Part shown: positions 1-5,004 of the stretch, in pieces
Layout: the number at the start of each line of letters is the position of its first letter
Position numbering within the stretch: position 1 is the first letter of the stretch
NCBI GenBank assembly: GCA_002505805.1
Contig: DAWB01000007.1
Span: 1,889-6,892 of the forward strand
Length of the DNA: 5,004 nucleotides
Direction: 5' to 3'
Source: Methanosaeta sp. UBA80
GTDB lineage: Archaea; Halobacteriota; Methanosarcinia; Methanotrichales; Methanotrichaceae
Made by a program: the position numbers and the translations under genes
The notes under the pieces: model-generated
Database searches by the model: none
Told to the model about the DNA's origin: nothing
Seen by the model: the letters and a program-made list of their open reading frames with translations, nothing else

Positions 1-14
1 GTGGCAGTGGTTCA

Positions 15-38
15 AGGCTCAGATGGGCCTCTGAGCCT
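15..38 (-). terminator. Hairpin just after the YkgJ-family gene, possible transcription end or 3' stability element
   Basis: Bases 15-23 and 30-38 are perfect reverse complements, giving a 9-bp stem with a 6-base loop. It lies 3 bases beyond the stop of the minus-strand cysteine-cluster gene, which ends in tandem stops TGA-TAG. No T-run follows the stem on the minus strand, so it is not a classical intrinsic terminator. In archaea it could be an RNA 3'-end stability structure. The pairing is seen directly; the role is inferred. Confidence 0.4.
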
Positions 39-41
39 CTA

Positions 42-857
42 TCAATACTCCGTCACTTTTTGCTCTGCCCCTGAAAGAGGCCGGCCGTAGCTGAGAGCTG
101 CCGCATAGAGCATAGCCCCCGCCCTAAGCTCATCCTCATGCGCCAGCCTTGGCAGGCCCAGCCGCCGGGCCAGGCACTCTGCCCGGTCTCCTCCGAAATA
201 GATCTCCAGGCCCTTGAGGCGCAGCAGCAGCAAAAAGAGGTCCACTTCCGGCCCGGGAGAGAAGAAGAGCGTCTCCAGCCTCTCCCCCACCCCGGGCTCA
301 TCCTTTATTTTGCTATGAAATTGAGCCAGCCTCTCTCGCAGAAGGTCATCGGCAGGACAGCCCGGTATGGCTTTGATCTCTTTCTCCTCCCTGCAGAGAA
401 GCAGGTTCATCTTGGAGAGGTAGAAGGCGGCCCGGCAGACCTGAGGCTTGGCTTGATGGATCCGGCAGCCGGGCAGAAGAGGATCGTAGAAAGGACAGGG
501 CTCGCCCTCCCTCTTGCGGAGCAATCTGGCCGAGCCCACTGCCTCTGCCTTTAGAGAATGGGGACGGGTATATTCCATCATGAATCTTTTCTGAGAGAGG
601 CCCAGGTGCCGGGCTATCCTGCGGCAGTCCTCTATGTAGACGGCAATGCTCTTCACCTCCCGGCAGCATCTGCCGCATCTCTGGCATTCCGCCAGGAGAT
701 GCATAGCTGCATTGCCGGAGAAGTAGGGCTCATAGTCCCGGGAGATCATCTCCTCCATATCCTTCTCCACCCTCTCCCGGTCTTTCAGGCCGCCCGGAGG
801 AATGAAGCGGCATAGATCCCTCATGGCCTGAAGAGCGGTATCTATCTCAAAGCTCAT
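42..857 (-). CDS. YkgJ/Fli-type CxxCxxCC zinc-or-iron-binding cluster protein
   Basis: This 271-residue cytoplasmic protein has no signal peptide or membrane segment. The hallmark is a CxxCxxCC cluster at residues 58-65 (C58, C61, C64, C65). It is followed by the usual second half of the family: CPF at 121, CRIH at 131, CR at 141, and further cysteines at 155 and 167. This arrangement matches the YkgJ family (PF03692), which is thought to bind a metal ion or Fe-S cluster; the biochemical role is generally unknown. About 57 N-terminal residues and about 100 C-terminal residues, including a leucine-rich stretch near 207-216, lie outside the cysteine core, so the protein is longer than minimal family members. 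I chose the ATG at 857 because AGGAG sits 6 bases upstream. An ATG at 863 (two residues longer, with GAGG 7 bases upstream) is almost equally good. It follows the metallophosphoesterase gene by 9-15 bases, so the two are probably cotranscribed. The family call is firm; function is not known. Confidence 0.88.
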   Translation of the reverse strand: MSFEIDTALQAMRDLCRFIPPGGLKDRERVEKDMEEMISRDYEPYFSGNAAMHLLAECQRCGRCCREVKSIAVYIEDCRRIARHLGLSQKRFMMEYTRPHSLKAEAVGSARLLRKREGEPCPFYDPLLPGCRIHQAKPQVCRAAFYLSKMNLLLCREEKEIKAIPGCPADDLLRERLAQFHSKIKDEPGVGERLETLFFSPGPEVDLFLLLLRLKGLEIYFGGDRAECLARRLGLPRLAHEDELRAGAMLYAAALSYGRPLSGAEQKVTEY

Positions 858-872
858 ATGCATCTCCTGTCC

Positions 873-1553
873 TCAAATCCAGCGCACGGAGATCTCATCT
901 CCAATCTCCACCATCACTGCGAATCCCCGACGCATCTCCCCCACATTGACCACCCGGCATTCGCCCACGAGGCTCTCCCCCCGGGCCTCATGTATGTGGC
1001 CGCATAAGAGGAGGTCGGGCTGGAAGTCCTCCAGGAAGCGGCATAGGCCGGTGGACCCCGAGCTCTCGCCGCTGTAAAGGGTGTCCTGGGCCCCTCGGGG
1101 CGGCTGATGGGAGAGGATAATTTTGACACGCGCCCCGGCAATCTCTTGATGGCATCGGGCCAGAATGGGATATACCTCTTCGGCGCCATGATAGTAGCGG
1201 GCGGGATGGCCCAGGCGGCGGGGGTCTCTGGCGACCATTCCCCCCAGACCAACAAAACCGATCTCGCCCCACATCAGGGAAGAGCCATGCAGCATCCTAA
1301 AGCCCGTCTCTTTCCAGAGATCGGGGACAAAATCCTTGTGGTCCATATTCCCGGGAACTATAAGCACCGGAGGGCCTATTCCGGCTAGCGCAAGCGCTGT
1401 AGGAAGGGCAGTCTCCCGGCTGCCTCCGTTATGCAGATCTCCGCAAAAGGCTATCAGATCGGCATCAACTGTCCGCAGCCGCTCCAGCCTGCCACTGCAG
1501 TCATGAAGATCGGCGAGAGCTATGATCCGGAGTGGTCTCTTTGAGATTGCCAT
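873..1553 (-). CDS. Calcineurin-like metallophosphoesterase
   Basis: This is a 226-residue cytoplasmic phosphoesterase of the two-metal calcineurin-like fold. The metal-ligand motifs appear in order: DLH (D15, H17), GD at 38-39, GNMDH (N69, H72), SHQPP (H149) and GHIH (H186, H188) followed by EARG. The spacing and the GHIHEARG ending resemble small archaeal and bacterial phosphodiesterase-type members. The substrate (nucleotide, phosphodiester or phosphoprotein) cannot be read from the sequence. The second motif reads GDLHNGG, where many relatives have GDLT followed by N or D. The frame is open upstream to an ATG at 1658, but I take the ATG at 1553. A strong GGAG/GAGGAGA ribosome site lies directly before it, homology begins right after it, and the longer form would run through the TATA-like element at 1607-1616. 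It is the first gene of a likely two-gene unit with the downstream YkgJ-type gene. All catalytic residues appear intact. Confidence 0.9.
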   Translation of the reverse strand: MAISKRPLRIIALADLHDCSGRLERLRTVDADLIAFCGDLHNGGSRETALPTALALAGIGPPVLIVPGNMDHKDFVPDLWKETGFRMLHGSSLMWGEIGFVGLGGMVARDPRRLGHPARYYHGAEEVYPILARCHQEIAGARVKIILSHQPPRGAQDTLYSGESSGSTGLCRFLEDFQPDLLLCGHIHEARGESLVGECRVVNVGEMRRGFAVMVEIGDEISVRWI

Positions 1554-1564
1554 TCTCCTCTCCC
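1554..1564 (-). promoter_or_regulatory. Ribosome binding site that fixes the metallophosphoesterase start
   Basis: On the minus strand the 11 bases before the ATG at 1553 read GGGAGAGGAGA, a strong match to the archaeal anti-16S sequence, with GGAG 6 bases from the start. The ATG at 1658 has no comparable case, so this site argues for the shorter protein. Confidence 0.7.
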
Positions 1565-1606
1565 GGCTGCACCGCAGCCCGATCCAGATATACTGGCCGC
1601 CAGGAT

Positions 1607-1615
1607 GATATAAAT
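1607..1615 (-). promoter_or_regulatory. TATA-like box for the metallophosphoesterase/YkgJ unit
   Basis: The minus strand reads ATTTATATC here, close to the archaeal TATA consensus (TTTATATA). Archaeal transcription starts about 25 bases downstream, which would put the start near 1584 and leave a leader of about 30 bases before the ATG at 1553. This agrees with the chosen gene start. No convincing BRE is visible. The box is seen; promoter activity is inferred. Confidence 0.5.
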
Positions 1616-1616
1616 A
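1609..1616 (+). promoter_or_regulatory. TATA-like box for the secreted protein pair
   Basis: The plus strand reads TATAAATA, the best TATA-like sequence in the 137-bp region upstream of the first secreted protein gene. A start about 25 bases downstream, near 1636-1640, would give a leader of roughly 50 bases. It overlaps the TATA-like box of the opposite strand, so the two units may compete for TBP. I see no second TATA candidate closer to the gene. Confidence 0.4.
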
Positions 1617-1679
1617 GGATACGAACCCGCAGAGGAGAAAACTCATTGAAATTCGCATTGGAGAAAAATTGAAGGATTA

Positions 1680-1685
1680 GAGGAG
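1680..1685 (+). promoter_or_regulatory. Ribosome binding site of the first secreted protein gene
   Basis: GAGGAG ends 5 bases before the ATG at 1691. It supports this start, which is also the one that gives a well-formed signal peptide. Confidence 0.65.
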
Positions 1686-1690
1686 ATCAT

Positions 1691-2275
1691 ATGAAAGACA
1701 TACGCATGCTCTCTGTTATGGCCATACTGGCGGTGCTCATTGTTCTGGCCGGCAGCGCAGATGCTGCCTGCTCATCCTGCGCCAAGGAAGCGGACTGGAG
1801 TGAGACGGCCAGCGCTTTTTTAGAGGGCAGGACCATGAGTGAGGAACCGGTTGCATTCGGGCCGAAGGTGGCCAGAGCCGAGTCCTCTCAATTCGAGAGA
1901 AGAACAGAAGACGCCCCGATTACGGCAGAAAATGCTTCAGATACCGGTTCGGCAAGCATCGCCTTGCACAGCATCAATGCCACCCCGGCGGTCATCAACT
2001 CCTCGGCCACCAGCAAGATCGTTGTAGCATTCGATATCAACAGCTCTGAGCGGACAAATCAGGGAGAGATGCAGCTCTCGGCCAATGCACAGATTAAAAA
2101 CTCCGCCGGGGGCGAGGTGGCCAAGCTGCCATTGATTAGGCAATCCGCGGGCCTGTATTCCGCCAACTGGACCGCCGACGTTCCCCCGGGAGTCTACAGC
2201 ATAGATATCGCCGCATTCTCCCTGGATGGAGCGGCAAGCTTCCCGGATGCCCTGCAGATCGAGGTGCTGGGTTGA
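1691..2275 (+). CDS. Exported CSSC-motif protein with C-terminal beta-rich domain, paralog 1
   Basis: This is a 194-residue protein of unknown function, probably secreted or cell-surface. Residues 1-25 form a Sec signal peptide: charged MKDIR, a hydrophobic core at about 7-21, then an Ala-Asp-Ala cleavage site. The mature chain would begin Ala-Cys-Ser-Ser-Cys (C27, C30), followed by an acidic EADW stretch. C27 and C30 are the only cysteines, so they could form a disulfide or bind a metal or cofactor. A low-complexity linker (about 45-87) leads to a C-terminal domain (88-194) of alternating beta-strand character with an NW..DVPPG.Y signature near 159-169. This looks immunoglobulin-like, but I do not recognise a named family. 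There are five N-x-S/T sequons (N81, N96, N103, N117, N159), suggesting N-glycosylation of an exported archaeal protein. The next gene, 56 bp downstream, encodes a paralog, and the two are probably cotranscribed. A lipoprotein anchor is unlikely because the residues before C27 do not make a good lipobox. Confidence 0.82.
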   Translation: MKDIRMLSVMAILAVLIVLAGSADAACSSCAKEADWSETASAFLEGRTMSEEPVAFGPKVARAESSQFERRTEDAPITAENASDTGSASIALHSINATPAVINSSATSKIVVAFDINSSERTNQGEMQLSANAQIKNSAGGEVAKLPLIRQSAGLYSANWTADVPPGVYSIDIAAFSLDGAASFPDALQIEVLG

Positions 2276-2317
2276 GTTGAGGATGGGACAGCAGACGGGA
2301 AATGCAAAAGCCTCCAC

Positions 2318-2325
2318 AGGAAGGA
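2318..2325 (+). promoter_or_regulatory. Ribosome binding site that fixes the paralog 2 start
   Basis: AGGAAGGA ends 6 bases before the ATG at 2332. The in-frame ATG at 2302 has no such site and would put ten polar residues ahead of the signal peptide, so the shorter protein is preferred. Confidence 0.65.
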
Positions 2326-2331
2326 TTTAGG

Positions 2332-2934
2332 ATGAATGGACAGAATATGCTCTGTATCTCGGCAATCCTGGCCGCTCTCTTTATCATGGCCAGCAATGCC
2401 TTTGCCGCCTGCTCATCATGCAGCGGTGAAGCAGACTGGAGCCGCAGCGCCGGTGAGTTCATGAATTGGGATCCCACGGGAGCAGAGCCTGCCGCTTTCG
2501 GAATCAATCAGGCTGCAAGTAAAGCTGCGAATCAGGCTGCAATGCCCGCTCAACAGGAGATGACTGGCTGGGAAAATGTGTTGAAAGCAGATGATGCAGG
2601 TAATTATTCCGGGAGAATCTCTCTGCAGAGCATAAATGCCACACCCGCCCCGGTCAAATCCGGAGGCACGACCCTCATCACTGCCGTCTTTGCCCTCAAC
2701 CAATCAGAGGGGCAGAATCCGGAAGAGACGCGGCTCACGGTCCAGGCCCTGGTCAAGGACTCCGCCGGAGCCGAGGTGGAGAGGCTGATTTTGATCGGAT
2801 CATCGGCAAATCGATACTTCAGCAACTGGGTGGCCGATGTCCCGCCGGGATCATACCGGGTGGATGTCCTGGCCTTTTCTCCAACGGAGGCGGCCAGATT
2901 CGATGATGCCCTGAAGGTGGAGGTTGTGGGCTAG
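2332..2934 (+). CDS. Exported CSSC-motif protein with C-terminal beta-rich domain, paralog 2
   Basis: This is a 200-residue exported protein of unknown function, homologous over its length to the gene just upstream. Residues 1-25 are a signal peptide with a hydrophobic core at about 7-20 and an Asn-Ala-Phe-Ala cleavage region. The mature N-terminus is again Ala-Cys-Ser-Ser-Cys with C27 and C30 at identical positions, followed by EADWS. C8 lies in the signal peptide and is lost on cleavage. The linker (about 45-93) is Ala/Gln/Asn-rich and barely alignable to paralog 1. Residues 94-200 align without gaps to residues 88-194 of paralog 1, with about 54 of 107 identical by my hand count, including the NW..DVPPG.Y signature. 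There are three sequons (N91, N102, N123). The 56-bp spacer from paralog 1 shows no TATA-like box, so it probably shares that promoter. An F-A-A-C lipobox reading is possible but weak. Confidence 0.82.
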   Translation: MNGQNMLCISAILAALFIMASNAFAACSSCSGEADWSRSAGEFMNWDPTGAEPAAFGINQAASKAANQAAMPAQQEMTGWENVLKADDAGNYSGRISLQSINATPAPVKSGGTTLITAVFALNQSEGQNPEETRLTVQALVKDSAGAEVERLILIGSSANRYFSNWVADVPPGSYRVDVLAFSPTEAARFDDALKVEVVG

Positions 2935-2954
2935 GAGGCCGGAAACAGCCCATC

Positions 2955-2959
2955 TTTTT
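2955..2959 (+). terminator. Short T-run downstream of the secreted protein pair
   Basis: A run of five T residues lies 20 bases past the stop of paralog 2, in the 23-bp gap and stop codon between convergent genes. Archaeal RNA polymerase can terminate at short oligo-U tracts without a hairpin. Five T is at the low end, so this is only a candidate. Confidence 0.25.
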
Positions 2960-3701
2960 AGATCAGATCGGAGAGCATCTGCCTTCTGGGCTCCTCCTGA
3001 TCGCGCAAAGAAAAGCACGGCTTAAGCCTCCCCTTGACTAGGACCCTTTTATAGACCAGAATCTTATCCCTGCCGGCAGCCTTTTCCCTTAATAGTAGCA
3101 CCAATGCCTCCCCTTCCTTTTCCGAAAGCTCAATGGCCGTCTCTTTTCCCGAGGACCAGTCGAAGATGCGCAGGCGATATCTGGTCTTGATGGAGATGAG
3201 CTCTCCCCTCTCCCGATCTTTTTCCGACAAAATCCGGCAGGCATACTCCACCGGTCCCTCGAAATTAGGGCAGAGATCATCGGGACGGCACAGTCCCAGA
3301 TCGGCTATTCCCAGCTCCGGATAGCCGCTGCCCTTTCTCTGCAATGCCCGGCATTTGGGGCAATGCATGCGGCAAAACCACTCCTCAAATATGCGCTCCT
3401 CCGCCTCCGTCGCCCCATGCCAGATCCGCCCGGCCTCATCTCTCTGGTATCCGACCTGACCCAGAAATGAGGCTAAGATGGCAGCGGTGCGGTGTTTGCC
3501 TTTTCCCTCCGCCGGCCTATTGAGTACCGCCTTGATGCAGGGAGGAAAGGCCTCCTGCAGAGCGGGCTCATGGCTGATCCAGAGCATCTCCTCCTGCCGC
3601 TCCAGGGACTCTACGGATACGGGCGACTCTTGTCCCTCATTTTGGGGAGGAATTTTTGAGGGCATCTTATGCTCTCTCGTGGCCCTCCTGGAAATAGGCA
3701 T
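2958..3701 (-). CDS. Stand-alone protein resembling the Fe-S C-terminal domain of primase large subunit (PriL-CTD-like)
   Basis: This 247-residue soluble protein lacks the N-terminal half of a normal PriL. The core at about 52-160 follows the PriL Fe-S pattern: PPCIK at 53-57, then H70 with a helix ending ASFLGQVGY, then C114/C117, then LGLC at 135-138 with C144, then EYAC at 152-155. PriL family proteins ligate a 4Fe-4S cluster with four such cysteines; here C55, one of C110/C114/C117, C138, and C144 or C155 are candidates. Canonical archaeal PriL is about 350-400 residues and pairs with PriS, so this is either a paralog with its own job or a divergent relative. About 90 residues after C155 are of strand-helix-strand character (RYRLRIFDW, then KILVYKRVLVKG) and are not recognised. 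The ATG at 3701 has AGGA 5 bases upstream and overlaps the marker 14 gene by 35 bases. The ATG at 3665 (235 residues), one base after that gene's stop, is the alternative. The domain call rests on motif pattern only. Confidence 0.7.
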   Translation of the reverse strand: MPISRRATREHKMPSKIPPQNEGQESPVSVESLERQEEMLWISHEPALQEAFPPCIKAVLNRPAEGKGKHRTAAILASFLGQVGYQRDEAGRIWHGATEAEERIFEEWFCRMHCPKCRALQRKGSGYPELGIADLGLCRPDDLCPNFEGPVEYACRILSEKDRERGELISIKTRYRLRIFDWSSGKETAIELSEKEGEALVLLLREKAAGRDKILVYKRVLVKGRLKPCFSLRDQEEPRRQMLSDLI

Positions 3702-5004
3702 GGGTTTCCTGGTCCGGCCGGTCCAGCTGGGGCACGGGCGCTGCCCCCTTGGCTGCTTCGTAATCCATCCTCTCCTTGAGGATGCATCTGCTGCCCCGCA
3801 GGCCGCCCAGGGGGTTTTTAGGCGTGCCCATGGAGTTCATGCAGCGGGCCATCACCGCCGCTCCCCTGGCCAGGCCGTCGTCCACAAAGACCACATTCTT
3901 CTCCGGCTCATCATACAGCTTGAGCTTGTCTATCTCCTCTATGATCAGGGCCGGCTTTCCTCCGCTGATCCCCGCCCGGCCGGTTACACCCAAAGCCGTC
4001 TTGCCGGTCACCACTCCTTCTTCCACTCCCACCTGCACCAGCCGGCGGGCCACAGAGGCCATGGCCAGGTCCAGGGCTCCGAATAAAACTCGCAGGTTCT
4101 TGGACTGGTAGAGATCGGAGCCGATGCGGTGCAGCTTGGGAAGGTCACTGCCGTTGACCCCCACATCACAACCTATGAGAACCACATTGTTTCCCGCGGC
4201 AGCCTCCGGGCTCACTGGCACCAGGCCATATTTGGTCCGGCTCAAGGGAACCCTCTCGATCTTGACCAGATCGTCGATCTGGGCGGCGTACTGCCGGGCC
4301 TCCTTGCCGTAATCCGGTTTGGTTTTGCCGTCGAAGATGTCCAGGGCGGCGCCGGTGATCTTGTCCACGAGACCTGTTCCCTGCACCACGGCGTCGGGTA
4401 TGGCCCCGGCCAGGCCCAAAAGGTTGCCGATGGTATGGGCATAGGGCAGCTCATCACTGGTCACCCTGCCGTCCAGGGTGGTGCCGAAGTCCATGGAGAG
4501 GCAGGGATTCCTGAAGTCCACATCGGTCCAGCGGCTGCCCTCTTTTATCCCTGCCGTGGCCAGCTCCCCCTCCATCTCATTGGCCACCACCTCTACACCT
4601 GTGGATCCCTGCGGCGGGAAGCAGGAGGCCACGGCTCCCATGAATATGACCTTCTCGATCATTGTCAGGCGCTTGAATTTGTCCAGGATGTTGTGGATGG
4701 ACATGGCCGGGGTCATCAGCCTGGGGGGGACCCCGGCATCCAGGCAGCCCCTGGCCAGAGCCTGGATGAAGGCTCCCACCTGGTCAGGCGAGTCCAGCTC
4801 CGCCACCACCCCGGTAGACCGCACCACGAAGTGCAGATCGCTCTTGATGTCCAGCCTGGCTCTCTCGTGGCTCTCGATAAGAGTGCTCTTGACCAGCTCG
4901 GCAATGGACTGCTCGGTTAAAGGGGTGCCGTTGATGGTATGGGCGAAGATCTCCTCACCGGGCTTGGGCAGCCGCACATCCCGGGTCATCTTCACCGTCT
5001 TGTT
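3667..5004 (-). CDS. Methanogenesis marker protein 14 (DUF2114-type), 5' end cut by the window edge
   Basis: I recognise this as methanogenesis marker protein 14, a protein conserved across methanogens whose exact role is not established. The frame stays open to base 5004, where it reads Asn-Lys-Thr before the GTG at 4995. From memory of the family, about 40-50 N-terminal residues, including an ELGNTT-like phosphate loop, should lie beyond the window, so GTG 4995 is probably an internal valine. Counting that codon as residue 1, strong family blocks include DLHFVVRSTG (53-62), GSTGVEVVANEMEGEL (130-145), DFGTTLDG (169-176), IGCDVG (274-279), and VVFVDDGLARGA through NPLGG (368-398). DFGTT and VDDGLARG look like nucleotide-binding motifs of the ASKHA (actin/Hsp70/sugar kinase) fold, which fits a suspected relation to corrinoid-protein reductive activators (RACo). 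That link is inference. There is no signal peptide. It overlaps the downstream PriL-like gene and is probably cotranscribed with it. Confidence 0.92.
   Translation of the reverse strand, partial: NKTVKMTRDVRLPKPGEEIFAHTINGTPLTEQSIAELVKSTLIESHERARLDIKSDLHFVVRSTGVVAELDSPDQVGAFIQALARGCLDAGVPPRLMTPAMSIHNILDKFKRLTMIEKVIFMGAVASCFPPQGSTGVEVVANEMEGELATAGIKEGSRWTDVDFRNPCLSMDFGTTLDGRVTSDELPYAHTIGNLLGLAGAIPDAVVQGTGLVDKITGAALDIFDGKTKPDYGKEARQYAAQIDDLVKIERVPLSRTKYGLVPVSPEAAAGNNVVLIGCDVGVNGSDLPKLHRIGSDLYQSKNLRVLFGALDLAMASVARRLVQVGVEEGVVTGKTALGVTGRAGISGGKPALIIEEIDKLKLYDEPEKNVVFVDDGLARGAAVMARCMNSMGTPKNPLGGLRGSRCILKERMDYEAAKGAAPVPQLDRPDQETHAYFQEGHERA

Noticed and set aside
138..554. Plus-strand open frame of 138 codons opposite the YkgJ-type gene
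   Set aside because: It is antisense to the clear CxxCxxCC protein and its composition reflects the reverse of that gene.
1554..1658. 35-residue N-terminal extension of the metallophosphoesterase with a hydrophobic, signal-like stretch
   Set aside because: It crosses the TATA-like element and the divergent promoter region. The strong ribosome site at 1554-1564 and the start of homology both favour the ATG at 1553.
1760..1782. Lipoprotein (lipobox) anchoring of the secreted proteins at C27
   Set aside because: The residues before the cysteine are Asp-Ala-Ala in paralog 1, a poor lipobox, and Phe-Ala-Ala in paralog 2. An ordinary signal peptidase cleavage before Ala-Cys fits both better.
2302..2331. 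Longer start for secreted paralog 2 at the ATG at 2302
   Set aside because: It would add ten polar residues in front of a proper signal peptide. A good ribosome site precedes the ATG at 2332, and that start matches the position of the CSSC motif in paralog 1.
3478..4086. Plus-strand open frame of 202 codons spanning the marker 14 / PriL-like junction
   Set aside because: It lies antisense to two supported genes, has no family features and no good ribosome site. It is a shadow frame.
4129..4920. Plus-strand open frame of 263 codons opposite marker protein 14
   Set aside because: It is antisense to a confidently identified conserved gene. The translation is rich in Gly, His and Gln with no recognisable motif, as expected for a G+C-biased shadow frame.
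4993..4995. GTG at 4993-4995 as the true start of marker protein 14
   Set aside because: The frame continues to the window edge with Asn-Lys-Thr, which looks like family sequence. The first phosphate-loop region expected in the family is missing from the visible part, so the gene probably begins outside the window.

Overview
The window most likely comes from a methanogenic archaeon. The main support is the gene at the right edge, which reads as methanogenesis marker protein 14, a family largely confined to methanogens. Archaeal TATA-type promoter sequence, a PriL-type iron-sulfur domain and strong Shine-Dalgarno sites agree with this. The moderately high G+C content, frequent AGG/AGA arginine codons and the secreted protein pair suggest the Methanotrichales (Methanothrix/Methanosaeta) to me, but that genus-level guess is inference.

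Layout from left to right: (1) A minus-strand two-gene unit covers 42-1553. A calcineurin-type metallophosphoesterase is transcribed first, followed 9-15 bases later by a YkgJ-type cysteine-cluster protein. A perfect 9-bp hairpin lies just past the second gene's stop. (2) A 137-bp divergent intergenic region (1554-1690) carries one AT-rich TATA-like element that reads as a TATA box on both strands. (3) A plus-strand pair (1691-2934) encodes two paralogous exported proteins. Each has a signal peptide, an Ala-Cys-Ser-Ser-Cys motif at the mature N-terminus, a variable linker and a gap-free homologous C-terminal beta-rich domain of 107 residues. This is a tandem duplication of unknown function. 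(4) A minus-strand pair (2958-5004) converges on region 3 with only 23 bp between the stops. Marker protein 14, whose 5' end is cut by the window edge, is upstream. It is followed by an overlapping small gene for a stand-alone protein resembling the C-terminal Fe-S domain of the archaeal/eukaryotic primase large subunit.

Coding density is very high and there is no gene-free stretch over 300 bases. I see no tRNA, rRNA, CRISPR array, insertion sequence or attachment site. The most interesting items are the stand-alone PriL-CTD-like protein joined to a methanogenesis marker gene, and the duplicated secreted CSSC proteins. I do not see a complete multi-gene system of an obviously new kind.
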